Shown in pieces: positions 39,609 to 48,927 of a DNA stretch of 64,000 nucleotides. Source of the DNA: Bradyrhizobium sp. STM 3843 (GTDB lineage: Bacteria > Pseudomonadota > Alphaproteobacteria > Rhizobiales > Xanthobacteraceae); assembly GCF_000239815.1 (NCBI RefSeq), contig NZ_CAFK01000229.1, forward strand, positions 1-64,000. The letters run 5' to 3'. A model generated the notes under the pieces. The model saw only the letters and a program-made list of their open reading frames with translations. It did not search any database and was not told the DNA's origin. Within the stretch, counting starts at the first letter, position 1; each line of letters starts with the position of its first letter. A program made the position numbers and the translations under genes.

Positions 39609-41261
39609 ATGACATCGATTACGACTTCGGTCATCGACACGCCTGCGCGGCGCACCGTCGAACGGACCTGCGACGATCTTGCGATCTTCGTGCTTGCTGC
39701 GGTCGCAGTGGTCGCCGGCTTGACGTTCCGCGACTACGGCCTCGGCTGGGACGACTACACCCACGCCGAATATGCCGATCTGTTGCTGCGCATGTACGCG
39801 TCCGGCTTCAAGGACACCTCGGCGCTCTCCTTTGCCAACCTCTATATGTATGGCGGCGGCTTCGACATGGTCGCAGCCCTGCTGCACAAGGTGGTTCCGC
39901 TCGAGCTGTTCGAAACGCGGCGGCTGGTTGGTGCTGTTGTGGGGCTGATCGGCCTTGCCGTGACTTGGCGATTGGCGCGCCGGATTGGCGGCGCGGTGGC
40001 CGGCCTCGCGGCCCTGCTGCTGCTCGCACTCTGTCCGATCTATTACGGCCACATGTTCATGAACCCGAAGGACGCTCCGTTCGCGGTCGCTATGGTGGTT
40101 CTCTTGATGGGTCTGGTCCGGCTCGCGGAGGAGTACCCCTACCCTTCGCCGCGCACGATCCTGATCGTGGGCATGGGCGCCGGCCTGTCGATCGGCTCGC
40201 GGATTCTGGGCGGACTGGCGCTGGTCTATGCCGTCGTCGGTTTCCTGCCGCTGTTCCTTGAGGAGTTCCGCACGCAAGGCTTACGCGAAGCCACGCGCCG
40301 TCTGGTTCGCGCATTCTATGTGCTGCTACCCGGCTTGATCCTCGGCTACCTCATCATGGGGCTGATCTGGCCGTGGTCGATCATCGAGCCGGCCAATCCG
40401 TTCCGCGCGCTGACCTATTTCTCACACTTCTTCGAAAAGCCCTGGAAGGAGATGTTCGACGGCGCGCTGGTTTCGGTGCCGGACATGCCGTGGTCATATC
40501 TGCCGACCTTGTTTGCGCTACAGCTGCCGGAACTGATGCTCGGCCTGTTCCTGGGCGGCGCGGTGACCTCGCTGCTGTCCTTGACCCGCGACGATGTTAC
40601 GGCCCGCAAGAAGAGCATTCTCCTGATGCTGACGGTGGCCGCGACGCTGCCGATCCTGATCGCGATCGTGAAGCGTCCGGCGCTCTACAACGGCATCCGC
40701 CATTTCGTGTTCGTGATCCCGCCGATGGCGCTGCTCGGCGGCGTCGCCTTCGCGAAGCTGCTGGATTGGCTGGGCACTGACCAGCGGCGGGCCTGGCAGC
40801 CGGTCGCGGTCGCCGTGTTCAGCTTCGGTCTGCTCCTGCCACTTGCCGAGATGATCCGGCTGCATCCGTACCAATACACGCATTTCAACTACATCGCGGG
40901 AACCGTGCGCGAGGCCGACGACCGTTTCATGCTGGACTACTGGGGACTGGCGCTCAAGCAGGCCTCCGACGGCCTGAAAGATCAGTTGGATGAGCGCCAG
41001 GAAGTGCCGCTTGACGGACGCAAGTGGAAGGTCGCCGTCTGCGGCCCGCAGCGGCCTGCGCAGGTGGCGCTCGGTCCCGATTTCACGATCGGCTGGGACA
41101 GCCAGGGCGCCGATTTCGCGATGACCCTTGGCGAGTTCTACTGCAAGGGTCTCAATGCGCCCGTGATGGTGGAAATCAAGCGCGACGACGTCGTGTTTGC
41201 GCGGGTGTATGACATCCGCGGCAAGAGCATCTCGAGCCTGCTGTCGATCCCGGCACCGTAG
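39609..41261 (+). CDS. GT39-like membrane glycosyltransferase
   Basis: A 550-residue polytopic protein of the ArnT/PMT (GT-C) type with roughly ten or more hydrophobic helices. The first periplasmic loop carries the acidic pair in GLGWDDYTHAEYADLL, as expected for GT-C enzymes. HMFMNPKDAPFAVAM is a second conserved block. A soluble C-terminal domain of about 130 residues follows. It probably transfers a sugar from a lipid carrier to an envelope target. ATG 39609 is chosen; the longer frame begins with TTG. Confidence 0.8.
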   Translation: MTSITTSVIDTPARRTVERTCDDLAIFVLAAVAVVAGLTFRDYGLGWDDYTHAEYADLLLRMYASGFKDTSALSFANLYMYGGGFDMVAALLHKVVPLELFETRRLVGAVVGLIGLAVTWRLARRIGGAVAGLAALLLLALCPIYYGHMFMNPKDAPFAVAMVVLLMGLVRLAEEYPYPSPRTILIVGMGAGLSIGSRILGGLALVYAVVGFLPLFLEEFRTQGLREATRRLVRAFYVLLPGLILGYLIMGLIWPWSIIEPANPFRALTYFSHFFEKPWKEMFDGALVSVPDMPWSYLPTLFALQLPELMLGLFLGGAVTSLLSLTRDDVTARKKSILLMLTVAATLPILIAIVKRPALYNGIRHFVFVIPPMALLGGVAFAKLLDWLGTDQRRAWQPVAVAVFSFGLLLPLAEMIRLHPYQYTHFNYIAGTVREADDRFMLDYWGLALKQASDGLKDQLDERQEVPLDGRKWKVAVCGPQRPAQVALGPDFTIGWDSQGADFAMTLGEFYCKGLNAPVMVEIKRDDVVFARVYDIRGKSISSLLSIPAP

Positions 41262-41285
41262 AGTTCGTCCTCGTGACAACAAGAA

Positions 41286-41315
41286 GGCGGCTGTCCGAAT
41301 TCACGGACAACCGCC
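41286..41315. terminator. Hairpin between convergent genes
   Basis: GGCGG-ct-GTCCG and CGGAC-aa-CCGCC pair around a 6-base loop between the stops of the glycosyltransferase and the dehydrogenase. No T-run, so probably a weak bidirectional terminator. Confidence 0.55.
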
Positions 41316-41343
41316 GGTCTCCGCTCCTTCAGCCTCAATGGCC

Positions 41344-42735
41344 TCAGAAGCGAGCGTCGATATCGACCACGTCGATGAGCTTGTGATTGACGAACTCCTT
41401 CAATCCCAACCCGAGCAGCTCACGACCATAGCCGGACCGGCGGATGCCGCCGAACGGCAGATCGGCCTCGACCTTGGTCGGATGGTTCACGAACACCATG
41501 CCGGTCGAGATACGCTTGGCGACGTCGGCGCCATGAGCCGGGTTGGACGTGAACACCGATCCGCCGAGGCCGAAAGGCGAATCGTTGGCGATGCGCACGG
41601 CATCGTCTTCGTCCTTGGCCCGGAACAGCATCGACACCGGCCCGAAGAACTCCCAGTAGCGTGCTGGATTGTCCTCGCGGACCTCCGTCAGGATCGTTGG
41701 CTGCACGAAGGCGCCGCGGTTCGGCACCGGCGGTCCGACCTCCTCTGCTTTTGCGCCGAGCTTCACGGCCTCGCGGATTTTCTCTCTCACCTCGTCGGCA
41801 GCCCCCTGCGACGACAGCGGCGCCAAGGTCGTCTTGGGGTCGAACGGGTCGCCGGCAATCAAACCCGCGACGCCCTTGCGGTAGCGTGTGAGGAACTCGT
41901 CATAGGCCGGATCAACGACAATCATGCGCTTCGACGACACGCAGACCTGACCGCCGTTCCAGTGGCGACCGAACACCGCCCACTTCGTGGTCTTGTCGAG
42001 CTCCGCATCTGCCAACACGATGAAGGCGTCGGCACCGCCAAGCTCCATCGTCGACTTCTTCAGCGCCTTGCCCGCCTGTGCCGCAACGAGTGAACCCGCA
42101 GCCTCCGAGCCGGTCAGCGCGACCCCGTGGACCCGGTGGTCATTGAGAATCAGCTCGATCTGCGATCGGGTGGCATAGAGATTCTTGAACGCGCCTCGCG
42201 GCAACCCCGCCTCCGCCATCAGTCGCTCGAAGGCGGCCGCGGATTGCGGCACGTTGGAGGCATGTTTCAGGAGCAGCGTGTTGCCGGCCGAAAGCTGCGG
42301 CGCCAGGATGCGGGCGATCTGGTAGTAAGGAAAATTCCAGGGCTCGATCGCCAGCAGGACGCCGAGCGGCTCATGGACGAGAACGGCATCGCCTTCGGCC
42401 GCGTCGAGCACCGGCAGTCTTTCCGGCGCGAGCAGCGCCTCGGCGTGGCGGACATAATATTCGAAGATCTTGGCGGAGAGCTCGACCTCAGCCTTGGCTT
42501 CGCCGAACAGCTTGCCCATTTCCAGCGTCAGCAACTTCGCATAGGCATCACTGTCGCGCCGCAGAAGATCGGCCGCCTTCTGAAGGATACGGCCGCGCTC
42601 GCCGAACGACGTCTGGCGCCAACTGAGAAACGCCGCATGCGCGCTGCTGATGGCAGCTCGCACGTCGTCATCGGTCGCATCCGGAAAGGAGGCAAGCGTC
42701 TCACCTGTGTACGGGTTGGTGGTTTGATAGGCCAT
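41344..42735 (-). CDS. NAD(P)-dependent aldehyde dehydrogenase, succinate-semialdehyde type
   Basis: A 463-residue aldehyde dehydrogenase, complete, with catalytic C265 in WNGGQVCVSSKR, the general base in STMELGGADAF, and EPWNFPYYQIARILAP as the cofactor-side motif. Length and sequence fit the YneI/Sad group, which oxidises succinate semialdehyde to succinate. Substrate assignment is by resemblance only. It is divergent from the epimerase gene, with 181 bases between starts. Confidence 0.9.
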   Translation of the reverse strand: MAYQTTNPYTGETLASFPDATDDDVRAAISSAHAAFLSWRQTSFGERGRILQKAADLLRRDSDAYAKLLTLEMGKLFGEAKAEVELSAKIFEYYVRHAEALLAPERLPVLDAAEGDAVLVHEPLGVLLAIEPWNFPYYQIARILAPQLSAGNTLLLKHASNVPQSAAAFERLMAEAGLPRGAFKNLYATRSQIELILNDHRVHGVALTGSEAAGSLVAAQAGKALKKSTMELGGADAFIVLADAELDKTTKWAVFGRHWNGGQVCVSSKRMIVVDPAYDEFLTRYRKGVAGLIAGDPFDPKTTLAPLSSQGAADEVREKIREAVKLGAKAEEVGPPVPNRGAFVQPTILTEVREDNPARYWEFFGPVSMLFRAKDEDDAVRIANDSPFGLGGSVFTSNPAHGADVAKRISTGMVFVNHPTKVEADLPFGGIRRSGYGRELLGLGLKEFVNHKLIDVVDIDARF

Positions 42736-42916
42736 TTGTCATTCTCCGTTCGAGCGCCCTCTTGCCCGTTCTGCGCGACCAGCGGCGAGATCCTTGCGGA
42801 TCGAACCATGTGCGTGTACGCCGCATGCCGTATTGCAGGCTAATGACCGCACGAAGGTGCGCGTTGACCAAAATCAACCGGCCGGGGGTCGTGCGCTGGT
42901 CGCGACGGAGTGAACC

Positions 42917-43912
42917 ATGACGTTTCTGGTGACCGGCAGTTCCGGCCATCTCGGCGAGGCGCTCGTCCGCACGCTGCAGGCGCGCAATTGCGACGTGCTG
43001 GGAATCGACATCCTGCCCGGCGCCTTCACGCATCGGGTCGGCTCGATCGCCAATCGCGATTTCGTGCACCGGTCGATGCAGGGCGTCGCCACCGTCTTGC
43101 ACGCCGCAACCTTGCATAAGCCGCATGTGGCGACCCACAGCCGCCAGGCCTTCGTCGACGTCAACATCACCGGCACGCTGAACCTGCTCGAAGAGGCGGC
43201 GGCCGCCGGCGTCGCGGCCTTCATCTACACGAGCACCACGAGCGTGTTCGGCGATGCCTTGATTCCGCCGGCCAACGAGCCCGCGGCCTGGGTGACCGAA
43301 AGCGTCACGCCGGTTCCGAAGAACATCTATGGCGCCACCAAGGCCGCTGCCGAAGATCTCTGCCAGCTGTTCGCGCGCAACCAGTCCCTGCCCACCATCG
43401 TGCTGCGGGTCTCGCGCTTCTTTCCCGAAGCGGACGATAACGCCGAGCTGCGCGACGCCTATGCTGACGCCAACGTGAAGGTGAACGAGTTTCTCTATCG
43501 CCGCGTCGACATCGAGGACGTGGTGGAGGCGCATCTGCTGGCTGCGGCCCAGGCGCCCGCCGCGAGGTTTGCGAAATACATCATCAGCGCCACCTCGCCG
43601 TTCTCGCCGGAGGATCTCGCGGAGCTACGCCGGCATGCGCCGCAGGTGGTGCGACATCATGTTCCCGACTATGAGCCCGAATATGCGCGGCGTGGTTGGA
43701 CCATGTTCGCTGGGATCGACCGAGTCTATATAAACGAGAGGGCGCGCCTCGAACTCGGCTGGCGGCCGCGCCACGATTTCCGATCGATCTTGACGCGGCT
43801 TGAGGCCGACCGGGACTTCCGCAGTACGCTGGCGCAGGCGATCGGCAGCAAAGGCTATCACGACCGCAGTTTCGCTGACGGCCCCTACCCGGTCGGACAC
43901 GGGCCGAGTTAA
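42917..43912 (+). CDS. Extended SDR epimerase/dehydratase
   Basis: A 331-residue NAD-dependent epimerase/dehydratase family protein. The dinucleotide site is TGSSGHLGEALV, and the catalytic Y-x3-K is in NIYGATKAAAEDL, with STTSVFGD as the preceding serine block. The length suits sugar-nucleotide epimerases, but the substrate is unknown. Intrinsic terminator at 43994-44023 downstream. Confidence 0.88.
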   Translation: MTFLVTGSSGHLGEALVRTLQARNCDVLGIDILPGAFTHRVGSIANRDFVHRSMQGVATVLHAATLHKPHVATHSRQAFVDVNITGTLNLLEEAAAAGVAAFIYTSTTSVFGDALIPPANEPAAWVTESVTPVPKNIYGATKAAAEDLCQLFARNQSLPTIVLRVSRFFPEADDNAELRDAYADANVKVNEFLYRRVDIEDVVEAHLLAAAQAPAARFAKYIISATSPFSPEDLAELRRHAPQVVRHHVPDYEPEYARRGWTMFAGIDRVYINERARLELGWRPRHDFRSILTRLEADRDFRSTLAQAIGSKGYHDRSFADGPYPVGHGPS

Positions 43913-43993
43913 GAGGCCCAACGCTGCGTAACTGGACCGGGCCGCACGAATGTGCTATCTAGAATTCACACACCCTCTACACGTCTTGGAATG

Positions 43994-44023
43994 AAACGCC
44001 GCCCAATTCCGGGCGGCGTTTTT
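43994..44023 (+). terminator. Intrinsic terminator after the epimerase gene
   Basis: AAACGCCGCCC, loop AATTCC, GGGCGGCGTTTTT: a perfect 11-base stem and a T-run on the plus strand. It also lies 51 bases beyond the end of the convergent gene at 44075. Confidence 0.85.
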
Positions 44024-44074
44024 GTTTGGCGAGCTCGGGACGTGCGGTCCGCGCGAAGCCGCGACGCTCTGCAT

Positions 44075-44584
44075 TCAACTCTGCAGCTCTTCCGCAAGCC
44101 TGCGTTCGACGAAGCGCCGCTCGTGATCTGCAAGCTTGGTTGCGAGCAGGCTTCGATAGCGCCGCACATTGGCTTCGCGAGAGAAGCGGGCGCGGGACGA
44201 TAGCCGGATCGTACGGCCGCGCAGACCGTGCGTCGGCATGCGCCCCTCTCCGTCCGGCGAGCCCGCCCGTGCATCCACGTTGATCAGAGATGGGACCCGC
44301 ATCGCCGCACCGCCCCGCGGTCGCGGCGGCTGATCCTCATGGTCAAGCTGCCGCAGCGCGCCGAGGATGTCGGCGAGCCGAAGCGGCTGATGAACTCCTG
44401 GGATGTTTCGCCAAGCCGGCTGGTCCTCGATTGCGTACATGTCGGACGCCCAGGACGACAGGATCAGCCGTTTCTCCGCGGCGGACAATCTGTCATCGCC
44501 GAGCACCGCAGCCGGTGATGCATAATGCGAGACGGGATGAAACGCGGCCTTCCCGAGATTGATCGAAATACTGCGCTCGCTCAT
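44075..44584 (-). CDS. Hypothetical protein next to hsp20
   Basis: A 169-residue soluble protein with the block AEKRLILSSWASDMYAIEDQ, which recurs in rhizobial proteins without a known function; the FHPVSHYASPAAVLGDDRLS region before it also looks conserved. The C-terminal third is Arg-rich. It lies 101 bases downstream of hsp20 on the same strand and may be cotranscribed with it. Confidence 0.75.
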   Translation of the reverse strand: MSERSISINLGKAAFHPVSHYASPAAVLGDDRLSAAEKRLILSSWASDMYAIEDQPAWRNIPGVHQPLRLADILGALRQLDHEDQPPRPRGGAAMRVPSLINVDARAGSPDGEGRMPTHGLRGRTIRLSSRARFSREANVRRYRSLLATKLADHERRFVERRLAEELQS

Positions 44585-44685
44585 GTCGTGTCTCCTACCA
44601 ATGCTCCTTTCGCAGAGACAGTTTTGTGAATGCGGAAGCGGCCGGTCGGCCGCCTCCGCGAGGGACTAATCAGGCCGTCTGGACC

Positions 44686-45135
44686 TCAAGCGGCTTTCTG
44701 CTGCGCGATGGTCTCGACCGGCGCGGCGCCGATCGCGATCCGGCGCGGCTTCATCGCTTCCGGAATCTCGCGCACCAGCTCGATCCGCAACAGGCCGTTG
44801 TCGAAAGAGGCGTTCGTCACCTGCACATAGTCGGCAAGGTTGAACTGCCGCTTGAACGGACGCGCGGAGATGCCTTGATAGAGGTATTCGCGGGCATCCT
44901 TGTCGGTCTTGCGGCCTTCCACCGTCAGCACGTTAGCTTCGGCCGTGATGGCGAGCTCGTCCGGGCTGAAGCCCGCAAGCGCCAGCGAGATCTGGTAGCG
45001 GTCTTCACCGAGCCGCTCGATGTTGTAAGGGGGATAGTGGTCCTCGACCCCGCGCTGCGTCTCGTCGAGCAGATCAAACAGCCGGTCGAAGCCGATGGTC
45101 GAACGCCAGAGCGGCGTAAAGTCGTAAGTCCTCAT
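44686..45135 (-). CDS. Small heat-shock protein, Hsp20 family
   Basis: A 149-residue alpha-crystallin-domain chaperone of the IbpA/HspA class. DFTPLWRSTIGFDRLFDLLD at the start and the crystallin core (YQISLALAGFSPDELAITAE then NVLTVEGRK; GLLRIELVREIPEAMKPRRI) are typical. AGGAGG stands 8 bases before ATG 45135; the open frame continues upstream only through the leader. The leader carries a ROSE-type thermometer, so translation should rise on heating. The protein binds unfolding proteins in the cytoplasm. Confidence 0.95.
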   Translation of the reverse strand: MRTYDFTPLWRSTIGFDRLFDLLDETQRGVEDHYPPYNIERLGEDRYQISLALAGFSPDELAITAEANVLTVEGRKTDKDAREYLYQGISARPFKRQFNLADYVQVTNASFDNGLLRIELVREIPEAMKPRRIAIGAAPVETIAQQKAA

Positions 45136-45269
45136 AGCCAGGTCCTCCTGAGAGCAAGATGGATACGAAGGAGCGCAAGGCCGGTGCCAGACCTGGTTGG
45201 TACGGGACCGGTCCTGCGCCCAGGCAGTTCGCCGGGCCCGACAGGCGCCCGGCGCCGCTTGCGGCGGCA
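45136..45269 (-). promoter_or_regulatory. ROSE-type RNA thermometer in the hsp20 leader
   Basis: Read on the minus strand, the leader folds into GCCGC-CGCAA-GCGGC, then GCCGGGC-N8-GGCCCGGC, a middle hairpin region, and finally CTTGCTC facing the AGGAGG of hsp20 before CCTGGCT-ATG. The TTGCT anti-Shine-Dalgarno block and the order of helices match the ROSE elements described for Bradyrhizobium hsp genes. Confidence 0.85.
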
Positions 45270-45275
45270 ACAAGC

Positions 45276-45303
45276 GACTTAGAAAAACGGAAGTCGGTTT
45301 CAA
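45276..45303 (-). promoter_or_regulatory. Putative hsp20 promoter
   Basis: On the minus strand, CTTGAAA (TTGAAA at 45298-45303) and TAAGTC (45276-45281) are 16 bases apart, placing the transcript start near 45269, at the 5' end of the ROSE fold. The -10 is imperfect for the housekeeping sigma factor. Confidence 0.45.
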
Positions 45304-45431
45304 GAGGGAAGCCGAAATTTTTTTGACGGTCCAAGAGAACGATTGCCAAACATGGTCTTGACCGCGCCCCGACATTTTCCCAGCTAAATCGGCGCCAAAA
45401 ATCCTCTATCAGCCTGTTCGAGGGGTGAACG

Positions 45432-46529
45432 ATGCAGCTTCTGTGTTGGGTCCGGCCTTTGCTGATCGCGCCGGCCGTCCTGCTCTGCCTGTCCGCGGTT
45501 CCGGCCGACGCTCAGATCCCGGATCTGAAGCTCGGGCGGGTGCCAACCCTGGCCCCCCTGGTCAAGGAGGTGACGCCAGCGGTCGTCAACATCTCGGTCG
45601 AGGGCCGGCTGCGGGAGGACAATCCGCTCTATCACGATCCGCTGTTTCGCGAGTTCTTCGACGTGCCCAAGCAGGTCGAGAAGCAGTTCAGCGCCACCGG
45701 CTCCGGCGTGATCGTCGACGCCCCGCGCGGCTATGTGATGACCGCCAATCACGTCGTCGAGCACGTCACGTCGGTGCAGATCCGGACCAAGGACGGCCGA
45801 AAGTTTGCAGCGCGGCTGGTCGGCCGCGATCCCGCCACCGATATTGCACTGCTTCAGATCAGCAATCCCGCCGATCTCAAGGCGATCGCGCTCGGCGACA
45901 GCGATGCGCTGGAGGTCGGCGACTTCGTGATCGCGGTCGGCAATCCGTTCGGTCTCGGCCAGACCGTGACATCCGGCCTCGTCAGCGCGCTCGGGCGCAC
46001 CGGGCTCGGCAAGCAGGGCTATGAGGATTTCATCCAGACCGACGCGGCGATCAATCCCGGCAATTCCGGCGGCGCGCTGATCAATCTGCGCGGCGAGCTG
46101 GTGGGCATCAACACCGCGATCATCTCGCCGGGCGGCGGCAATGTCGGCATCGGCTTTGCCGTGCCGATCAACATGGCGCGGCGGGTGATGGAGCAGCTGG
46201 TACAGAGCGGACGGGTCGACCGCGGCCGCATCGGCGTCACGCTGGTGGATCTCGACGCGCCCGCCAATGGCCATGTTCAGGGCGCGCAGATCGCCGATGT
46301 CGGCGCCGGCTCACCGGCGGAACGGGCCGGCCTACGCAAGGGCGACATCATCGTCAAGGCCAATGATGTGCCGGTGCGCAGCGCCACCCAGGTCCGCAAC
46401 CTCATCGGGCTGACGCCGGTCGGCCAGCGCGTCCGCCTCACCTTCGAACGCGATCGCGCGCAAGGCACTGCGGTGGTCGAAGTGGCGCCCATTCCGGAGG
46501 AGCGGGCGCACCCGAGAACTTCGGGGTGA
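45432..46529 (+). CDS. HtrA/DegP-like serine protease with one PDZ domain
   Basis: A 365-residue periplasmic protease: signal peptide to about residue 28 (VPADAQ), then a trypsin-like domain with the triad His in MTANHVVEH, Asp in PATDIALLQ and Ser in PGNSGGALI. A single PDZ domain follows (about 265-355), with AGSPAERAGLRKGDIIVKAN. The one-PDZ layout is closer to DegS/HhoB-like than to DegP. GAGGGG is 7 bases before the ATG. It is divergent from hsp20, a plausible stress pairing. Confidence 0.93.
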   Translation: MQLLCWVRPLLIAPAVLLCLSAVPADAQIPDLKLGRVPTLAPLVKEVTPAVVNISVEGRLREDNPLYHDPLFREFFDVPKQVEKQFSATGSGVIVDAPRGYVMTANHVVEHVTSVQIRTKDGRKFAARLVGRDPATDIALLQISNPADLKAIALGDSDALEVGDFVIAVGNPFGLGQTVTSGLVSALGRTGLGKQGYEDFIQTDAAINPGNSGGALINLRGELVGINTAIISPGGGNVGIGFAVPINMARRVMEQLVQSGRVDRGRIGVTLVDLDAPANGHVQGAQIADVGAGSPAERAGLRKGDIIVKANDVPVRSATQVRNLIGLTPVGQRVRLTFERDRAQGTAVVEVAPIPEERAHPRTSG

Positions 46530-46540
46530 TGGCCGACTAA

Positions 46541-47287
46541 CTAAGATGCCTTCGCGAGCCATGAGTCCAAACCGGTCGGACCAAGGCGTGCCGGGCCAAG
46601 CGGGACCAGCGAACGGTCATCGATTGGCACGCCATAGTACGAGGCGTGGGGATGACCGAGAACAGGACGGGCGTCCCCTGCTGCCTTCAAGCGGCGCGCT
46701 ACGAAGGTGTTGAAGGGCGCTTTCTCCGGACCGGCGATGTCGATCGTCGCGTTGAGCGGAGCACCGGTCGCGACATCAGCAAGCACACTCACGACGTCGT
46801 CGGTCGCGATCGGCTGGAACAATGCCGAGGGAACGACGACCTTGCCGTGGACGACACCCGCATCGGCAATCGCGCCCAGGAACTCGAAGAACTGCGTGGC
46901 GCGAACGATCGAATATGGCAGGCCGGACGATTTGATCACCTGCTCCTGCGCCACCTTGGCCCGGAAATAGGCAATGTCGGGTGTGCGGTCGGTGCCGACG
47001 ATCGACAGCGCAACGTGATGCCTGACGCCTGCAGCCGCCTCCGCAGCGACAAGGTTCCGGCTTGACGTCTGGAAGAAGTCGAGCACTGCGGCCGGCTCCC
47101 AACTGGGAGCATTGGAAACGTCGACCACGACCTCTGCGCCGGCGAGTGCGTCGGCAAGACCCTCGCCGGTCACGCTGTTGACGCCTGTCCGCGGAGAAGC
47201 GGCGAGGGCGTCATGTCCCTGCTGCTTGAGTGCGGCGACCAGTTTCGATCCGACCAGGCCCGAGCCGCCAATCACGACGATCTTCAT
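46541..47287 (-). CDS. NAD(P)-binding NmrA/SDR-like protein
   Basis: A 248-residue atypical SDR with MKIVVIGGSGLVGSKLVAAL as the dinucleotide site and YFRAKVAQEQVIKSSGLPYS plus RATQFFEF typical of NmrA-like proteins. No Y-x3-K catalytic motif is evident, so it may be a redox sensor or reductase. AGGAGA is 8 bases before the ATG. Convergent with the protease gene. Confidence 0.85.
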   Translation of the reverse strand: MKIVVIGGSGLVGSKLVAALKQQGHDALAASPRTGVNSVTGEGLADALAGAEVVVDVSNAPSWEPAAVLDFFQTSSRNLVAAEAAAGVRHHVALSIVGTDRTPDIAYFRAKVAQEQVIKSSGLPYSIVRATQFFEFLGAIADAGVVHGKVVVPSALFQPIATDDVVSVLADVATGAPLNATIDIAGPEKAPFNTFVARRLKAAGDARPVLGHPHASYYGVPIDDRSLVPLGPARLGPTGLDSWLAKAS

Positions 47288-47509
47288 GACACACTCTCCT
47301 GTCCAGCCAACGATCTTCAGCGCTTGATGACAGCAAGAAGATCTGGATCAACGAGGTTAGCATGCGTCGTGCACATCCGGTGCGGGAACTCTCGTAAACT
47401 TCCGAAAGCGCCATGCCGGAGCAGATTATCAGGCAGCGGTGCAAAGCGTCGCGAAAGAGAGACTTCGCCGCGGTTCCTTCAACTACGATCGTGGGCGCTG
47501 CTGGCTTGC

Positions 47510-48913
47510 CTAACGCGGCAGTTCCGCCAGGGCTGCGAGGATACGCGCCCAGGAGCGGATGCCCTTGTGGTAGCTCTTCAGGTCGTACTTCTCGTTCGGC
47601 GAATGGATGTTGTCGTCGTCGAGACCGAAGCCGACCAGCAGCGAGTCGAGGCCGAGCGTCTTCTTGAAGTCGGCGACGATCGGGATCGAGGCTCCGGAGC
47701 CGATCAACAGCGCCTCCTTGCCCCATTCGTCGGTCAGGGCCTGCTTGGCGGCGGCGAGCGGCTTCATGTTCCAGTCGAGCGCGATCGCAGGCCCTGCCAA
47801 ATGGTCGCCGAACTCGACCGAGCAATCGCCGGGAATGCGGGCCGAGACGAATTCGCGAAATGCCTTGCGGATCTTGGCGGGGTCCTGGCCCTCGACCAGG
47901 CGGAACGACACCTTGGCTGATGCGTGTGCGGGGATGACCGTTTTCGAGCCCTCGCCGATATAGCCGCCCCAGATGCCGTTGATGTCGCAGGTCGGGCGCG
48001 AGGAGATCTGCTCGATCAGGAGGCGATCCTTCTCCCCGGCCGGAATCGACAGGCCGATCGGCTTCAGGAAGCTTTCGGGCGTCAGGTTGAGGCGCTTCCA
48101 TTGCTCCAGGACATCAGGCGGCAGATCCTTCACCCCGTCGTAGAAGCCGGGAATGGTGATGCGGCCGTTGTCGTCGAACAGCCGGCCGAGGATCTCGGTC
48201 AGCACCCGGATCGGATTGCGCGCACCGCCGCCAAACACGCCGGAATGCAGATCGCGATTGGCGGCCTTGATCTTGACCTCCTCATAGAGGAGGCCGCGCA
48301 GCGCCACCGTGATCGCGGGCGTGTTCGGGTCCCACATGCCGGTGTCGCAGACCAGCACGTAGTCGGCCTTGAACTCGTCCTTGTTGGCTTCGAGGAACGG
48401 CACGAAATTCTTCGAGCCGACCTCCTCCTCACCCTCGATCATGGCGGTGATATTGAGCGGCAGCGAGCCGGTGACCGCCTTCCAGGCCCGGCATGCCTCG
48501 ACGAAGGTCATCAGCTGGCCCTTGTCGTCCTCGGCACCGCGCGCGACGATGATCTTGCGGCCGTCGGCATGATCGGTGACCACAGGCTCGAACGGCGGCC
48601 GATGCCAGAGCTCGAGCGGATCGACCGGCTGCACGTCGTAATGTCCGTAAAACAGCACGTGCGGCTTCGAGCCGCCGTGACCGTTGCTCTTGCCAATGAC
48701 GGCCGGATGGCCGGCGGTCGGCCGGACCTCGGTTGCGAAGCCGAGGGACGCGAGGTCCTTGGCGAGATGTTCCGCTGCCGCTTTGCAGTCCGCAGCGAAG
48801 GCCGGATCGGCCGAGATCGACTTGATCCGGATCAGCGCGAACAGCCGCTCCAGGCTGTTGTCGAAATCGGCATCGATGCGGTCGAGGACGGATTGAAGCT
48901 GCGCGCTGGCCAT
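47510..48913 (-). CDS. M20-family metallopeptidase (dipeptidase type)
   Basis: A 467-residue zinc peptidase. The metal ligands appear in VLFYGHYDVQPVDP, ARGAEDDKGQ and MIEGEEEVGS, and the dimerisation domain follows (DLHSGVFGGGARNP). The last ligand is in LDDDNIHSPNEKY. This is the ArgE/DapE/CPDG2-like dipeptidase group, cytoplasmic. ATG 48913 is preferred to a TTG six codons earlier. It overlaps nothing and lies 14 bases after the GT87-like gene on the same strand. Confidence 0.92.
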   Translation of the reverse strand: MASAQLQSVLDRIDADFDNSLERLFALIRIKSISADPAFAADCKAAAEHLAKDLASLGFATEVRPTAGHPAVIGKSNGHGGSKPHVLFYGHYDVQPVDPLELWHRPPFEPVVTDHADGRKIIVARGAEDDKGQLMTFVEACRAWKAVTGSLPLNITAMIEGEEEVGSKNFVPFLEANKDEFKADYVLVCDTGMWDPNTPAITVALRGLLYEEVKIKAANRDLHSGVFGGGARNPIRVLTEILGRLFDDNGRITIPGFYDGVKDLPPDVLEQWKRLNLTPESFLKPIGLSIPAGEKDRLLIEQISSRPTCDINGIWGGYIGEGSKTVIPAHASAKVSFRLVEGQDPAKIRKAFREFVSARIPGDCSVEFGDHLAGPAIALDWNMKPLAAAKQALTDEWGKEALLIGSGASIPIVADFKKTLGLDSLLVGFGLDDDNIHSPNEKYDLKSYHKGIRSWARILAALAELPR

Positions 48914-48927
48914 GGTCGCCAATTCCT

